The notes: a model not told the origin generated them from the sequence alone. Shown: positions 28,523 through 37,895, numbered from the stretch's first letter. The stretch is 64,000 bases of DNA from JACKJP01 sp050249695 (GCA_050249695.1 JBFWQA010000001.1:930001-994000); one strand, 5' to 3'. A program made the numbers and translations.

Positions 28523-29899
28523 ATGCGCATTCTCATTTGCGGCGCCGGCCAGGTGGGCTTCGGCATCGCCGAAAGACTGGCGGTCGAGGGTAACGATGTC
28601 AGCGTGGTGGACAGTTCGCCGCGGCTGATCCAGTCCATCACGGAAACGCTCGATGTCCGCGGCCTTGTCGGTCACGGCGCCCATCCTGACGTTCTCGCCC
28701 GTGCCGGCGCCGACCAGGCGGACATGATCATCGCCGTCACGTTGCATGACGAGGTCAACATGGTGGCCTGCCAGGTCGCCAGTTCGCTCTTCAACATCCC
28801 TACCAAGATCGCCCGCATTCGCGCGCAGAGCTATCTGGCGCCGGAATATGGGGACCTGTTCTCGCGCGAGAACCTGCCGATCGACGTCATCATCTCGCCC
28901 GAGGTCGAGGTCGGCGAAATGGTGCTGCGGCGATTGGCGCTGCCCGGCGCATTCGATACCGCCGATTTCGCCGACGAGCGCGTCGTCGTGGCCGGCGTCA
29001 CCTGCGACGAGAACTGCCCGATCGTCGATACGCCGCTGTCCCAGTTGACGGACCTCTTCCCGGACCTGACGGCGACGATCGTCGCGATCTACCGCAACGG
29101 ACAATTATTTGTCCCGCGCGGCGCGGATTCCCTCCTTGTTGGCGACATCGCGTATCTGGCGGCGGACGTGCGGCACATCGCCCGCACGCTTTCCATTTTC
29201 GGCCATGAGGAGAAGGCGGCCACCCGGGTGGTGATCGCCGGTGGCGGCAATATCGGCATCTATGTCGCCCGCGAACTGGAGCAGCGCCAGCGCAGCACCC
29301 GCGTCAAACTGATCGAAAGCAGCCGTGAACGGGCCATTGCCATCGCCGAGGATCTGGAGCGCACCATCGTCCTGCACGGCAGTGCGCTCGACGAGGAACT
29401 GCTGCGGGAGGCCGATATCGGCGACGCCGACACGATCGTTTCGCTGACGAACAACGACGAGGTGAATATTCTTTCCTCGCTGCTCGCGCTGCGGCTCGGA
29501 GCGGGACGGGCGCTCTGCCTGGTCAACAACAGCGGCTATCCGGATCTGACGCGCGATCTCGGCATCCAGGCCTATATAAATCCGCGCCAGGTCACCATGT
29601 CGCGCATCCTTCAGCATGTCCGGCGCGGCCGGATACGGGGTGTTCACTCGATCCAGAACGGCGCGGCCGAAATCATCGAGGCCGAAGCGTTGGAGACCTC
29701 GCCGCTGGTCGGCAAGCCGCTGCGGGAACTCGATATTTTCGAAGGACTGCGCATCGGAGCGATCCTGCGCGACAAGAAGCTGATCATCCCGCGCGGCTCG
29801 ACCGTGATCGAACCGCGCGACCGGATCGTTATCTGCGCCCTGGCCGACGAGGTGCGTCGCGTCGAGCAGATGTTCCGCGTATCGATCGAATTCTTCTAG
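28523..29899 (+). CDS. trkA: Trk potassium uptake regulatory subunit TrkA
   Basis: TrkA is the cytoplasmic nucleotide-binding gate of the Trk K+ channel. The 458-aa protein is a tandem repeat of two RCK modules: Rossmann motifs GAGQVGFGIAERLA at residue about 6 and GGGNIGIYVARELE at about 238, each followed by a TrkA-C subdomain. It precedes trkH by 12 nt, giving the complete system together. A trkA-trkH pair between ntrX and hfq occurs in several alphaproteobacteria. Confidence 0.95.
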   Translation: MRILICGAGQVGFGIAERLAVEGNDVSVVDSSPRLIQSITETLDVRGLVGHGAHPDVLARAGADQADMIIAVTLHDEVNMVACQVASSLFNIPTKIARIRAQSYLAPEYGDLFSRENLPIDVIISPEVEVGEMVLRRLALPGAFDTADFADERVVVAGVTCDENCPIVDTPLSQLTDLFPDLTATIVAIYRNGQLFVPRGADSLLVGDIAYLAADVRHIARTLSIFGHEEKAATRVVIAGGGNIGIYVARELEQRQRSTRVKLIESSRERAIAIAEDLERTIVLHGSALDEELLREADIGDADTIVSLTNNDEVNILSSLLALRLGAGRALCLVNNSGYPDLTRDLGIQAYINPRQVTMSRILQHVRRGRIRGVHSIQNGAAEIIEAEALETSPLVGKPLRELDIFEGLRIGAILRDKKLIIPRGSTVIEPRDRIVICALADEVRRVEQMFRVSIEFF

Positions 29900-29911
29900 G
29901 ATCGCAGGGCG

Positions 29912-31363
29912 ATGCTTCGCGTCCTGTTCATCTTCGCCCACTTCCTCGGTGTGCTTTCCCTGACCTTCGTCCTGCCGGCACTCGCCGCTTATATGGCGGG
30001 CGAGGCTGAACTCGTGGCATCCTTCGTCATCACCGGCGTGCTGGGCCTCTTCGTGTCCGGTTCGCTCGTCCTTGGGCTACGCGGGCGCGAACAGCGCCTG
30101 CGGCGCCATGAACGGTACCTTCTCGCGGCGATCCTATTCGTCGGCTTGCCCGTTTTCGCCGCGATCCCGATTGCGCTCGCCGTCCCGCAGACGCCCGCGA
30201 TCGATGCGTATTTCGAGGCCGTTTCCGCGCTGACGACGACCGGTTCGTCGGTGCTGGCGCGAAACGAGCAGCTTCCCGTGGCAATCCTGTTCTGGCGTTG
30301 CCTCCTGCAATGGATCGGCGGCGGCCTCAGCCTGCTGGTCGCGGTCATCGTCCTCGGCCCGGCCGGCGTCGGGGGGCTTCCGCCGACGGATATGCGCATC
30401 GCCGAGCACGGTCGCGTCAGCGAGCAGAACCGGCTTTACGAAACCCTGTCGCGCCTGCTGCCCGTCTACCTTTTCGCGACCCTGCTGTGCTTTACCGCGC
30501 TGGTGATGACCGGCACACCTTCATTCGATGCGCTCGGCCTGTCATTCGCGGCGCTCTCGACGGGCGGCTTCACGATCAGAAGTTCCGATTTCGCGGAATA
30601 TGTGCCGCTGGGCGCAACCTGGATCTTCGCAATCTTCATGCTGGTCGGCGCGACGAACATCTTGTGGCAACGCGCGATCGCCGAGCGCAAATGGCGCACG
30701 GTGCGGGCCAATCGCGAGACGGTCTGGCTATTCGCATTGGCCGCCGGGATCGGCCTGCTGATCGCCGCAAATCTCTTCAGGCTCGGCGGCGACACGCTGC
30801 TGCGCTCGCTGACGGACGGATTTTTCACGGCGGCCTCGCTGATCTCGACGACCGGCGTGGAAAGCCGGACCGGCAGTTTCGGCGTCCTGCCGATCACCGC
30901 GCTGCTGATCATTCTGGTCGTTGGCGGGGGGGCGTTCTCCACAGCAGGCGGCATCAAGCTGTTCCGCTTCGGGGCGATGGTTGTGCAAGCCTATCGCGAG
31001 CTCAACCGGCTCGTTTACCCGCACGGGGTCCGGCGCGCCCGATTCGGCTCGCAGCCCTACGATATGCAGATGATGAAGGCGATCTGGAGCGCGATGACCG
31101 TCTCGCTGATACTCATCTGTGTCGTGATCGCCATCCTGACGGCAGAACAATTCGGCTTCGAGGACGCCGTCGTCCTCACCATCGCGACGCTCTCCAACGC
31201 GGGAACCGCATACCAGCCATCCGTCGTCGACACGGGCGACTTCACACCTGTCGCGGCTCTGTCCGAGACGTCCAAGCTGACGCTGTGCGTCCTGATGGTG
31301 CTCGGCCGGCTGGAAATTCTGGCTCTGGCAAGTCTGCTGCGTGTCAGCACCTGGAGGCGGTAA
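29912..31363 (+). CDS. trkH: Trk potassium channel subunit TrkH
   Basis: This 483-aa inner-membrane protein has the four-fold M1-P-M2 architecture of TrkH/KtrB. Selectivity-filter-like turns can be seen at ALTTTGSSVLA, AALSTGGFTIRS, SLISTTGVESRTG and ATLSNAGTAYQ, with the central glycine in each repeat. LVVGGGAFSTAGGIKLFR marks the intramembrane gate region. It translocates K+ under control of TrkA, encoded immediately upstream. Confidence 0.94.
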   Translation: MLRVLFIFAHFLGVLSLTFVLPALAAYMAGEAELVASFVITGVLGLFVSGSLVLGLRGREQRLRRHERYLLAAILFVGLPVFAAIPIALAVPQTPAIDAYFEAVSALTTTGSSVLARNEQLPVAILFWRCLLQWIGGGLSLLVAVIVLGPAGVGGLPPTDMRIAEHGRVSEQNRLYETLSRLLPVYLFATLLCFTALVMTGTPSFDALGLSFAALSTGGFTIRSSDFAEYVPLGATWIFAIFMLVGATNILWQRAIAERKWRTVRANRETVWLFALAAGIGLLIAANLFRLGGDTLLRSLTDGFFTAASLISTTGVESRTGSFGVLPITALLIILVVGGGAFSTAGGIKLFRFGAMVVQAYRELNRLVYPHGVRRARFGSQPYDMQMMKAIWSAMTVSLILICVVIAILTAEQFGFEDAVVLTIATLSNAGTAYQPSVVDTGDFTPVAALSETSKLTLCVLMVLGRLEILALASLLRVSTWRR

Positions 31364-31510
31364 GGGTCCATAGATATCCAGGCTTCGAGCGTGGCGCGGG
31401 CGCAGATTCGGCGCAGGATTCTGCCGCGTCGGTCGGTATTTTGGCGGCCATTGTCCACTTGGCGTCGCGAGAACTCGAAGGGGAAAGGTCGTTTCTGCGC
31501 TATTGCTCCT

Positions 31511-31556
31511 GGAACTCATGGATTGCTGCTCAAACCAGCGCCAAATCCTGAGTTCC
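31511..31556 (+). ncRNA. Candidate structured RNA element upstream of hfq
   Basis: GGAACTCATGGATT (31511-31524) pairs with AATCCTGAGTTCC (31544-31556): 13 base pairs with one bulged T. The 19-nt loop can form a small inner stem, GCTG (31525-31528) with CAGC (31536-31539). No T-run follows directly, so it is not a simple terminator. It may be part of the hfq leader or of a separate small RNA. Confidence 0.45.
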
Positions 31557-31567
31557 GATTGAACCTG

Positions 31568-31690
31568 TGGTCCGAACCGTACGGACGCGTGGCAAATATC
31601 GGGCAAAATTGTCAGTTTTTTTGCTTCCAGGTCTTGCAGGGAAGGGGTGTGCTGCCATCTTATGGTCCGTATTGGCATCCGACGCGTGGC
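31568..31690. repeat. Imperfect direct repeat upstream of hfq
   Basis: Two copies share the ends TGGTCCG and GACGCGTGGC: copy one at 31568-31593 (26 nt) and copy two at 31663-31690 (28 nt). The repeat period is about 95 nt and the interiors differ. The second copy ends 39 nt before the hfq start, so it lies in the likely leader or promoter. Confidence 0.5.
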
Positions 31691-31729
31691 GCGAAGTCCA
31701 TGGTGATGCCGATCGCGAGGAAGAACAGA

Positions 31730-31981
31730 ATGGCGCAAGAACGCACACAAAGCCTTCAGGACTCATTTTTAAACCATGTCCGTAAGAACAAGATTCAGCT
31801 GACGATTTTTCTGGTCAACGGGGTCAAGCTCCAGGGCGTCGTAACCTGGTTCGACAATTTCTGCGTGCTGCTGAGGCGGGAAGGGCACTCCCAGCTCGTC
31901 TACAAGCACGCGATCTCGACGATCATGCCAAACCAGCCGGTGCAGCTCTTCGAGCCCGGCGAGGGTGACGGAGAAGGGTGA
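31730..31981 (+). CDS. hfq: RNA chaperone Hfq
   Basis: Hfq hexamers promote pairing of small RNAs with mRNAs. The 83-aa protein has the Sm1 motif (QLTIFLVNGVKLQGVVTWFD, with the distal and lateral face residues) and the Sm2 motif YKHAIST. Its C-terminal tail after about residue 68 is short, as in most alphaproteobacteria. The ATG at 31730 is chosen by homology to the canonical AQERTQSLQDSFLN N-terminus. The pairing with hflX directly downstream is widespread in proteobacteria. Confidence 0.97.
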   Translation: MAQERTQSLQDSFLNHVRKNKIQLTIFLVNGVKLQGVVTWFDNFCVLLRREGHSQLVYKHAISTIMPNQPVQLFEPGEGDGEG

Positions 31982-31991
31982 GGCAACCCGA

Positions 31992-33368
31992 TTGAGCAAC
32001 AGGCCCGGCGATCTTCCAAGGGATCAAAGGGGGGCGGCCGCATCGGAGCTTCCGACGCGGCAGGGGCCGACGCGCGCCCTTGTCGCGGTGCCGTGGCTGG
32101 TGCGTCCGGGCGAGGCGAAGGCCCTGCCGGACGATCCGGGGGAGCGCGGCCGCGAGGCAAAGCTCGAGGAGGCGACGGGGCTCGCCGCCGCCATTGGCCT
32201 TGAAGTCGTCGACGCCATCGCCATTCCGCTGTCGAAAGTAACGCCAGCGACATACATCGGTAGCGGCAAGGTCGCCGAATTGGGCGAGCGGATCGAGGCC
32301 GAGGAAATCGGTCTCGTCATCGTCGACCAGCCGATCAGCCCGGGCCAGCAACGCAATCTGGAGCGCGCCTGGAACTGCAAGGTGCTCGACCGGACCGGCC
32401 TGATCCTGGAGATATTCGGCGAAAGGGCGCGCACGAAGGAAGGCCGTCTTCAGGTCGAGCACGCGCATCTGACCTGGCAGAAGAGCCGGCTTGTCCGGAG
32501 CTGGACCCATCTTGAACGCCAGCGCGGCGGCTTCGGCTTCCTCGGCGGGCCGGGAGAGACCCAGATCGAGGCCGACCGCCGGCAGATCCAGACGCGCCTC
32601 ACGCGCATTGAAAAGGATCTCGACAAGGTCCGCCGGACCCGCGGCCTGCATCGGCAATCCCGCCAGGCCGTACCGTTTCCCGTCGTCGCGCTGGTCGGCT
32701 ATACGAATGCGGGAAAATCAAGTCTTTTCAACCAGCTGACTCACTCGGACATTCTCGCCGAAGACATGCTGTTCGCAACGCTGGATCCGACGCTGCGCAG
32801 GCTGGATCTGCCAGGGGGTCAAAAGGCGATCCTGTCCGACACGGTCGGGTTCATCTCTGAACTGCCGACCACGCTGGTCGCCGCCTTCAGGGCCACGCTG
32901 GAAGAGGTGATCTCGGCGGAAATCATCCTGCATGTCCGCGACATCATCTCGCCGGACAGCGCGTTTCAGGCCCACGACGTGACCGAAACGCTGCGCGAGC
33001 TCGGCATCGAGCCGCACGACAGCCGGATCGTGGAAGTCTGGAACAAAATCGACCTTGCCGATCCGCCCGCGCGTGAGGTTCTCGCGGCGCAGGCTGCGCG
33101 CGCTGAGCCGGAGAGGCGGCCGGTGCTCGTGTCGGCGGTAACGGGCGAGGGCATCGACGATCTCCGCCGCCGCGTTGCCGATGCGCTCGCCGCCGGCGAA
33201 CGGCGCCGGACGGTGAAGATCGCGCCCACGGACGGCCGCGGCAGAAGCTGGATCTACGAGCATTGCACCGTGCTGGAGCGCCGTGACGATCCGAAAACGG
33301 GTGAGAGCGAACTCACCGTCTCGGTGCCCCAGCAGCGGCTTGGCGAGTTCGACCGCCGTTTCGGCTGA
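31992..33368 (+). CDS. hflX: Ribosome-associated GTPase HflX
   Basis: HflX binds stalled 70S ribosomes and splits them in a GTP-dependent way. The protein has the N-terminal HflX domain (AATYIGSGKVAEL-type region, read here as PATYIGSGKVAELGERIEAE), a glycine-rich segment with GGFGFLGGPGETQIEADRR, and a G domain from about residue 220 (G1 GYTNAGKSSLFNQL, G3 DTVGFISELP, G4 NKIDL). I prefer the TTG at 31992 with GGTGAGG before it; a GTG at 31965 overlapping hfq is the alternative. It converges with mazG. Confidence 0.93.
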   Translation: MSNRPGDLPRDQRGAAASELPTRQGPTRALVAVPWLVRPGEAKALPDDPGERGREAKLEEATGLAAAIGLEVVDAIAIPLSKVTPATYIGSGKVAELGERIEAEEIGLVIVDQPISPGQQRNLERAWNCKVLDRTGLILEIFGERARTKEGRLQVEHAHLTWQKSRLVRSWTHLERQRGGFGFLGGPGETQIEADRRQIQTRLTRIEKDLDKVRRTRGLHRQSRQAVPFPVVALVGYTNAGKSSLFNQLTHSDILAEDMLFATLDPTLRRLDLPGGQKAILSDTVGFISELPTTLVAAFRATLEEVISAEIILHVRDIISPDSAFQAHDVTETLRELGIEPHDSRIVEVWNKIDLADPPAREVLAAQAARAEPERRPVLVSAVTGEGIDDLRRRVADALAAGERRRTVKIAPTDGRGRSWIYEHCTVLERRDDPKTGESELTVSVPQQRLGEFDRRFG

Positions 33369-33378
33369 TCGCGAAAGC

Positions 33379-34182
33379 CTATTCCGCAGCCTTTGCGTCC
33401 CGCCACCAGCCTTCCATCTCCTCAAGATCGGGGCGCGCGCCGCCTTCCGTCAGCAACGCTTCGTAACGGCGCTCCACATGGGAAAAACGGCGCGTGAATT
33501 TGGCATTGGCCTCGATCATTGCCTGTTCCGGGCTGATGTCGAGATGCCGGCAGAGATTGGTCACGGCGAACAGCAGGTCGCCGAGTTCGCCGCGCAACTC
33601 GTCACGAGATGCTCCGGCAGCCGTCGCCTCGGCGAGTTCGTCGGTTTCCTCGCGGATCTTGTCGATGACTGAACCGCTGTCGGGCCAGTCGAACCCGATC
33701 TTGGCGGCCTGTTTCTGAAGCTTTACCGCGCGGGTCAATGGGGGTAGGGAAGCCTGCACCGCATCCAGCCGGGAAGCCGTCTTCAGCACCCGGCCGCGCG
33801 CCGCCTTTTCCGCCTGCTTGATCTCTTCCCAATTGCGTTTGACGGCATCGGGGCTGTCGGCTTCGACATCGGCAAAGACATGCGGATGCCGGCGGATCAT
33901 CTTGGTCGTGATCGCTTCGACGACGTCGCCAAAATCGAACGCGCCGCGCTCTGTTGCCATCTGCGCTTGGAAGACGACCTGGAGCAGCAGATCACCCAAT
34001 TCGTCTGTCAGGTCGTCCATGTCGCCGCGCGAGATCGCATCGGCAACCTCATGCGCTTCCTCGATGGCGTATGGCGCGATCGTGGAGAAATCCTGCGCGA
34101 TATCCCACGGGCAGCCGGTGTCAGGGTCGCGCAAGGCCGCCATGATCTTGATGAGCCGTTCGATATCGCGGGATGGCCGCAT
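33379..34182 (-). CDS. mazG: Nucleoside triphosphate pyrophosphohydrolase MazG
   Basis: MazG hydrolyses nucleoside triphosphates, including damaged ones, to monophosphates. The 267-aa protein has the two tandem MazG domains typical of the full-length enzyme. The first has CPWDIAQDF and the acidic metal-binding ELGDLLLQVVFQAQMA; the second has ELGDLLFAVTNLCRHL. It lies 10 nt from the convergent hflX end and begins the minus-strand block. In alphaproteobacteria mazG regularly lies next to hflX. Confidence 0.95.
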   Translation of the reverse strand: MRPSRDIERLIKIMAALRDPDTGCPWDIAQDFSTIAPYAIEEAHEVADAISRGDMDDLTDELGDLLLQVVFQAQMATERGAFDFGDVVEAITTKMIRRHPHVFADVEADSPDAVKRNWEEIKQAEKAARGRVLKTASRLDAVQASLPPLTRAVKLQKQAAKIGFDWPDSGSVIDKIREETDELAEATAAGASRDELRGELGDLLFAVTNLCRHLDISPEQAMIEANAKFTRRFSHVERRYEALLTEGGARPDLEEMEGWWRDAKAAE

Positions 34183-34278
34183 CAGAGGGAACTCCGAAAT
34201 TTTCGCCGCATTCGGGGCGGGCGACCCAATGGAAACCGCAGAGTAAAATGCCGCATAAGATATATTATGGAACTCAAA

Positions 34279-34725
34279 TCACTCAGCCAGGACAACGACT
34301 TTCAGAAATGCGGCCACCGCGGCCTCCGCAATCTGCGTATCCTGCGCGGGCGTCGTCCCGCTCACGCCGACCGCCCCGATAAATTGCTCGCCGATCTTCA
34401 CCGGTACGCCGCCTTCGATCATACCGTTAAGCGCCGGCTCGCTCAGCAAGCTTTGGCGACCGGAATTCACGGCGTCCTCAAGCGTTTTGGTCGGTCGTCG
34501 TGCCGTGGCGGCAAGCCTTGCCTTTGACGGCGCGACCTCGGCGGACATCGGCGTCGCACCGTCGCAGCGCATCAGCAGCAGGATATGTCCGCCGTCATCG
34601 GCGACCGCGATGCTGACGGCGGCATCGCATCGCGTGGCCTCCCGCCGCGCCGCCTCGACCATCGTCAGGCAATGATCGAGATGGAGGATCGGCTTCATCT
34701 GCAACAAGTTGCGGGAATCTGACAT
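34279..34725 (-). CDS. GlcG/HbpS-like (DUF336) heme-degrading-family protein
   Basis: The 148-aa protein has the GlcG/HbpS fold pattern: LDHCLTMVEAARREA at the start, AVSIAVADDGGHILLLMRCDGA, then EGGVPVKIGEQFIGAVGVSG and a closing alpha-helix with AEAAVAAFLKV. Members bind small ligands or heme; several are orphan accessory proteins of dehydrogenases. The function here cannot be read. The ATG at 34725 is used; an upstream ATG would run into the neighbouring gene. It follows the metallo-hydrolase gene by 28 nt, so it may be the last gene of the tatD block. Confidence 0.85.
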   Translation of the reverse strand: MSDSRNLLQMKPILHLDHCLTMVEAARREATRCDAAVSIAVADDGGHILLLMRCDGATPMSAEVAPSKARLAATARRPTKTLEDAVNSGRQSLLSEPALNGMIEGGVPVKIGEQFIGAVGVSGTTPAQDTQIAEAAVAAFLKVVVLAE

Positions 34726-34753
34726 CGCTGAAGGCTCCCTGTGAGGATGCGAC

Positions 34754-35563
34754 CTATACCAGCATCTCAAAGCGCATGAAGTCGTAGGCCGGCTCCACAT
34801 TCGCCGGCAGTTTCGCGGCGATCTCGTCAAAATCGATATCGACATGCATATGCGTCAGGATCGCGCGCTTCGGCTTGAGCATCGCGATCCAGCCAAGCGC
34901 TTCATCGACGCTGAAATGGCTTGGATGCGGTGTGTAGCGCAGCGCGTCGACGATCCACACATCCACGCCGCGCAGCAACGCCTCCGCCGTGTCGTCGAGC
35001 CCGTTGATATCGGGCGAATAGGCAACGCCGCCGATCAGGAACCCGAGGGTTTCGATCGAGCCGTGCTGCTGCCGGAAAGGAAGCGCGTCGATGCGCCCGC
35101 CCGCGCCGGCGATGCTGACCGGACGTCCGACATGGATGTCATGTGCGTTGAGGATCGGCGGATAGTCACTTCCGGCGGGCGTTGCGAAGCAATAGCCGAA
35201 ACCTTCCTTCAGACGCTCCATGGTCGAAGCATCGGCATAAATGTCGACACGCCGGCGCATGTTGAAGGCAAAGCCCCGCAGATCGTCGATGCCGTGGATA
35301 TGATCGGCGTGCGCGTGCGTATAAAGAACGCCGTCTATGGTCGAAATGTCGGCGGCGAGCGCCTGATCGCGCAAATCCGGGCCGGTATCGATCAGGACGC
35401 GCGTCACCCCCTCGTCGCCGAACCGTTCCACCAGCATCGAACAACGCCTGCGCCGGTTTTTCGGATTCCGCGGGTTGCACGCGCCCCAGTCATTGCCGAT
35501 GCGCGGAACGCCCGGCGATGAACCGCAACCCAGAATCGTGAAGCGCAGCCGGTCCGTCATCAT
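34754..35563 (-). CDS. MBL-fold metallo-hydrolase (PhnP-like)
   Basis: This 269-aa protein carries the intact metal-binding motif THAHADHIHG near residue 85, the N-terminal LGCGSSPGVPRIGNDWG, and later ILTHMHVDIDFDE. This is the PhnP/tRNase-Z-like phosphodiesterase branch. In alphaproteobacteria it regularly follows tatD; the physiological substrate is not known to me. Its start overlaps the tatD stop by 4 nt (ATGA), so the two are translationally coupled. Confidence 0.9.
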   Translation of the reverse strand: MMTDRLRFTILGCGSSPGVPRIGNDWGACNPRNPKNRRRRCSMLVERFGDEGVTRVLIDTGPDLRDQALAADISTIDGVLYTHAHADHIHGIDDLRGFAFNMRRRVDIYADASTMERLKEGFGYCFATPAGSDYPPILNAHDIHVGRPVSIAGAGGRIDALPFRQQHGSIETLGFLIGGVAYSPDINGLDDTAEALLRGVDVWIVDALRYTPHPSHFSVDEALGWIAMLKPKRAILTHMHVDIDFDEIAAKLPANVEPAYDFMRFEMLV

Positions 35564-36348
35564 GCCGCCGATGGTCTGGGGACCTTGGAGAACAGTCTGA
35601 AGAAATTCTCCGTGGTCGTTTCGGCGATCTCTTCGGCGGTGACGCCGCGCGCCTGCGCGAGCGCCGCCGCGGTATCGGCGACATATGCCGGCTCGTTGCG
35701 CCTGCCCCGGTTGGGTACGGGCGCAAGATAAGGCGCGTCGGTTTCCACCAGGAGCCTGTCGGCCGGCAGTCTGGCGGCGAGATTGCGCAAGTTCTGGGAT
35801 GCCTTGAACGTCAGAATGCCTGAGAACGAGACATAGAGGCCCAGTTCAATACCGGTCAATGCGAGTGCGTCACCGGAGGAAAAACAGTGCAGAACCGCGG
35901 GGAAAGCCCCCTTCCCCATCTCCTCGGTCAGGATCGACGCCATGTCGTCGTCGGCGCTGCGCGCATGAATGACCAGCGGCAGACCCGTACGCCGGGCTGC
36001 GTCGATATGGCGTCTCAGCCCCATCGCCTGCGCTTCGCGCGGCGCATTGTCGTAATAATAGTCGAGTCCCGCCTCGCCGATCGCCACAACCTTTTTGCTG
36101 CGCGATAATTCAACGATTTTCTCGATGGATATATCGAGTTCCTCATCTGCATTGTGAGGATGGGTGCCAACCGAGCAATAGACCCCGTCATAGGCCTCCG
36201 CGACCGCTAGGACCTGATCGAATTTTCTTATCCGGGTGCAGATCGTGACCATGCACCCGATTCCGGCCGCTCTGGCCCGCGCGACGATTTCGTCGCGCTC
36301 GTCTGCGAAATCGGGAAAATCGAGATGGCAATGACTGTCGACGAGCAT
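35560..36348 (-). CDS. tatD: TatD-family metal-dependent deoxyribonuclease
   Basis: TatD enzymes are TIM-barrel nucleases with two divalent metals. The 262-aa product has the opening metal site VDSHCHLDFPDF, SVGTHPHNADE, AIGEAGLDYYYDNAP, LVIHARSADDD, VLHCFSSG and the late ETDAPYLAPVP. I take the ATG at 36348, which shares bases with the metG stop; the frame upstream is not conserved. It lies in the block rlpA-dac-tmk-holB-metG-tatD and is coupled to the next gene. Confidence 0.95.
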   Translation of the reverse strand: MLVDSHCHLDFPDFADERDEIVARARAAGIGCMVTICTRIRKFDQVLAVAEAYDGVYCSVGTHPHNADEELDISIEKIVELSRSKKVVAIGEAGLDYYYDNAPREAQAMGLRRHIDAARRTGLPLVIHARSADDDMASILTEEMGKGAFPAVLHCFSSGDALALTGIELGLYVSFSGILTFKASQNLRNLAARLPADRLLVETDAPYLAPVPNRGRRNEPAYVADTAAALAQARGVTAEEIAETTTENFFRLFSKVPRPSAA

Positions 36349-37895
36349 CAGCGCGTCTCGCCCTTCGCCTCGTCCTCCACATAGCGTGGAAACACGCCCG
36401 AGGGAGCGGGAAGCTGTCTGCCCGGATCGAGCCGCTTGCCCAGTGCCGCGAACGCACGATCGCCGGCGTCCTGCGCCAGCAAATCCAGAATCTTCGCCGC
36501 CGAATCCGGCATCACAGGCTGCACAAGTATCGCGATCTGCCGGATCACCTCGGCAGTCACATAGAGGACCGTTGCCATGCGCTGCGGGTCGCTCTTGCGG
36601 AGCGCCCACGGTTCCTGACCGGCGAAATAGCGGTTGGCGTCCGCCACGACTGCCCAGATCGCATTCAGCGCAACATGGATCTGCTGGCGCTCGAAGGCGG
36701 CACGGCATTGTTCCAGCATGCCATCCGCGGCCGCCAGGATTGTTTTGTCATCCGCGATCAGGGCGCCGGGCTCGGGGACCTTTCCACCGAGGTTCTTTGC
36801 GATCATCGAGAGCGAACGCTGCGCCAGATTGCCGAGATCGTTGGCGAGGTCGGCGTTGATGCGCTGGACGATCGCATCGTGGCTGTAGTTGCCGTCCTGT
36901 CCGAAGGGGACTTCGCGCAGGAAGAAATAGCGCACCGGATCGAGCCCGTAATGGGCGACGATGCCGGCCGGATCGATGACGTTGCCGACGGATTTCGACA
37001 TCTTCTCGCCGCGGTTGAACAGGAAACCGTGCGCGAACACCCGCCGCGGCAACTCGATGCCTGCCGACATCAGGAAAGCCGGCCAGTATACCGTATGAAA
37101 CCGGACGATATCCTTGCCGATGATGTGGATTGCCGGCCAGTATTTCCACAGCGGATTGTCCGTATCCGGATATCCCAAACCCGTGATGTAGTTGGTCAGC
37201 GCGTCGACCCACACATACATGACATGCGCGGGATCGCCCGGCACCGGAATCCCCCAGTCGAAAGTGGTGCGCGAAACCGACAGATCCTTCAGGCCGCTCT
37301 TCACGAAGCTCATCACCTCATTGCGCCTCTCGGCCGGACCGATGAAATCGGGATGTGACTCGTAGTGAGCCAGAAGCCTGTCCTGATAGGCCGACAGGCG
37401 GAAGAAATAGCTTTCCTCCTCGACCCACTCCACAGGCGTGCCCTGGGGACCGTATCGCTGACCGTCCTCGCGGACTTCAGTCTCCGACTCGGCGTAATAC
37501 GCTTCGTCGCGCACCGAATACCAGCCCGAATAACTGCCCTTGTAGATGTCGCCATTCTCGGCCATGCGCTTCCAGATCGTCTGGCTGGCGGCGTGGTGGC
37601 GCGGCTCCGTCGTGCGGATGAAATCATCGTTGGAGGCGTTCAGGGTTTTGGCCATCGACTCAAACAGCGGCGTATTGCGATCCGCCAGTTCGCGCGCGGT
37701 AAGCCCCTGCCCGCGCGCCGTCTGCAGCATCTTGATGCCGTGCTCGTCGGTCCCCGTCAGAAACCGCACGTCGTAGCCGTCCAGCCGCATGAAGCGCGCA
37801 ATCGTATCCGTCGCCATCAGTTCGTAGGCGTGGCCGATATGCGGCGCGCCATTTGGATAGGAAATGGCGGTGGTGATGTAAAAGCGCGGCTTCAT
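36348..37895 (-). CDS. metG: Methionyl-tRNA synthetase
   Basis: MetG charges initiator and elongator tRNA-Met. The 515-aa enzyme has the class I HIGH motif in NGAPHIGHAYE and the KMSKS motif in GEKMSKSVGN, with an anticodon-binding helical domain at the C-terminus. The zinc-knuckle cysteines of the long form are absent (the region reads GWYSVRDEAYYAESE) and there is no C-terminal dimerisation domain, so it is the short form common in alphaproteobacteria. The ATG at 37895 (KPRFYITTAISYPNG) is the conserved start. Confidence 0.96.
   Translation of the reverse strand: MKPRFYITTAISYPNGAPHIGHAYELMATDTIARFMRLDGYDVRFLTGTDEHGIKMLQTARGQGLTARELADRNTPLFESMAKTLNASNDDFIRTTEPRHHAASQTIWKRMAENGDIYKGSYSGWYSVRDEAYYAESETEVREDGQRYGPQGTPVEWVEEESYFFRLSAYQDRLLAHYESHPDFIGPAERRNEVMSFVKSGLKDLSVSRTTFDWGIPVPGDPAHVMYVWVDALTNYITGLGYPDTDNPLWKYWPAIHIIGKDIVRFHTVYWPAFLMSAGIELPRRVFAHGFLFNRGEKMSKSVGNVIDPAGIVAHYGLDPVRYFFLREVPFGQDGNYSHDAIVQRINADLANDLGNLAQRSLSMIAKNLGGKVPEPGALIADDKTILAAADGMLEQCRAAFERQQIHVALNAIWAVVADANRYFAGQEPWALRKSDPQRMATVLYVTAEVIRQIAILVQPVMPDSAAKILDLLAQDAGDRAFAALGKRLDPGRQLPAPSGVFPRYVEDEAKGETR

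Larger units (their letters stand above)
31364..31729. other. Non-coding region between trkH and hfq (366 nt)
   Basis: I see no convincing gene here. The region holds a strong stem-loop (31511-31556), a small hairpin GTCCG/CGGAC (31570-31574 / 31582-31586), a run of seven T (31616-31622) and an imperfect direct repeat (31568-31593 and 31663-31690). It must contain the hfq promoter and leader; a small RNA is possible. Confidence 0.6.
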
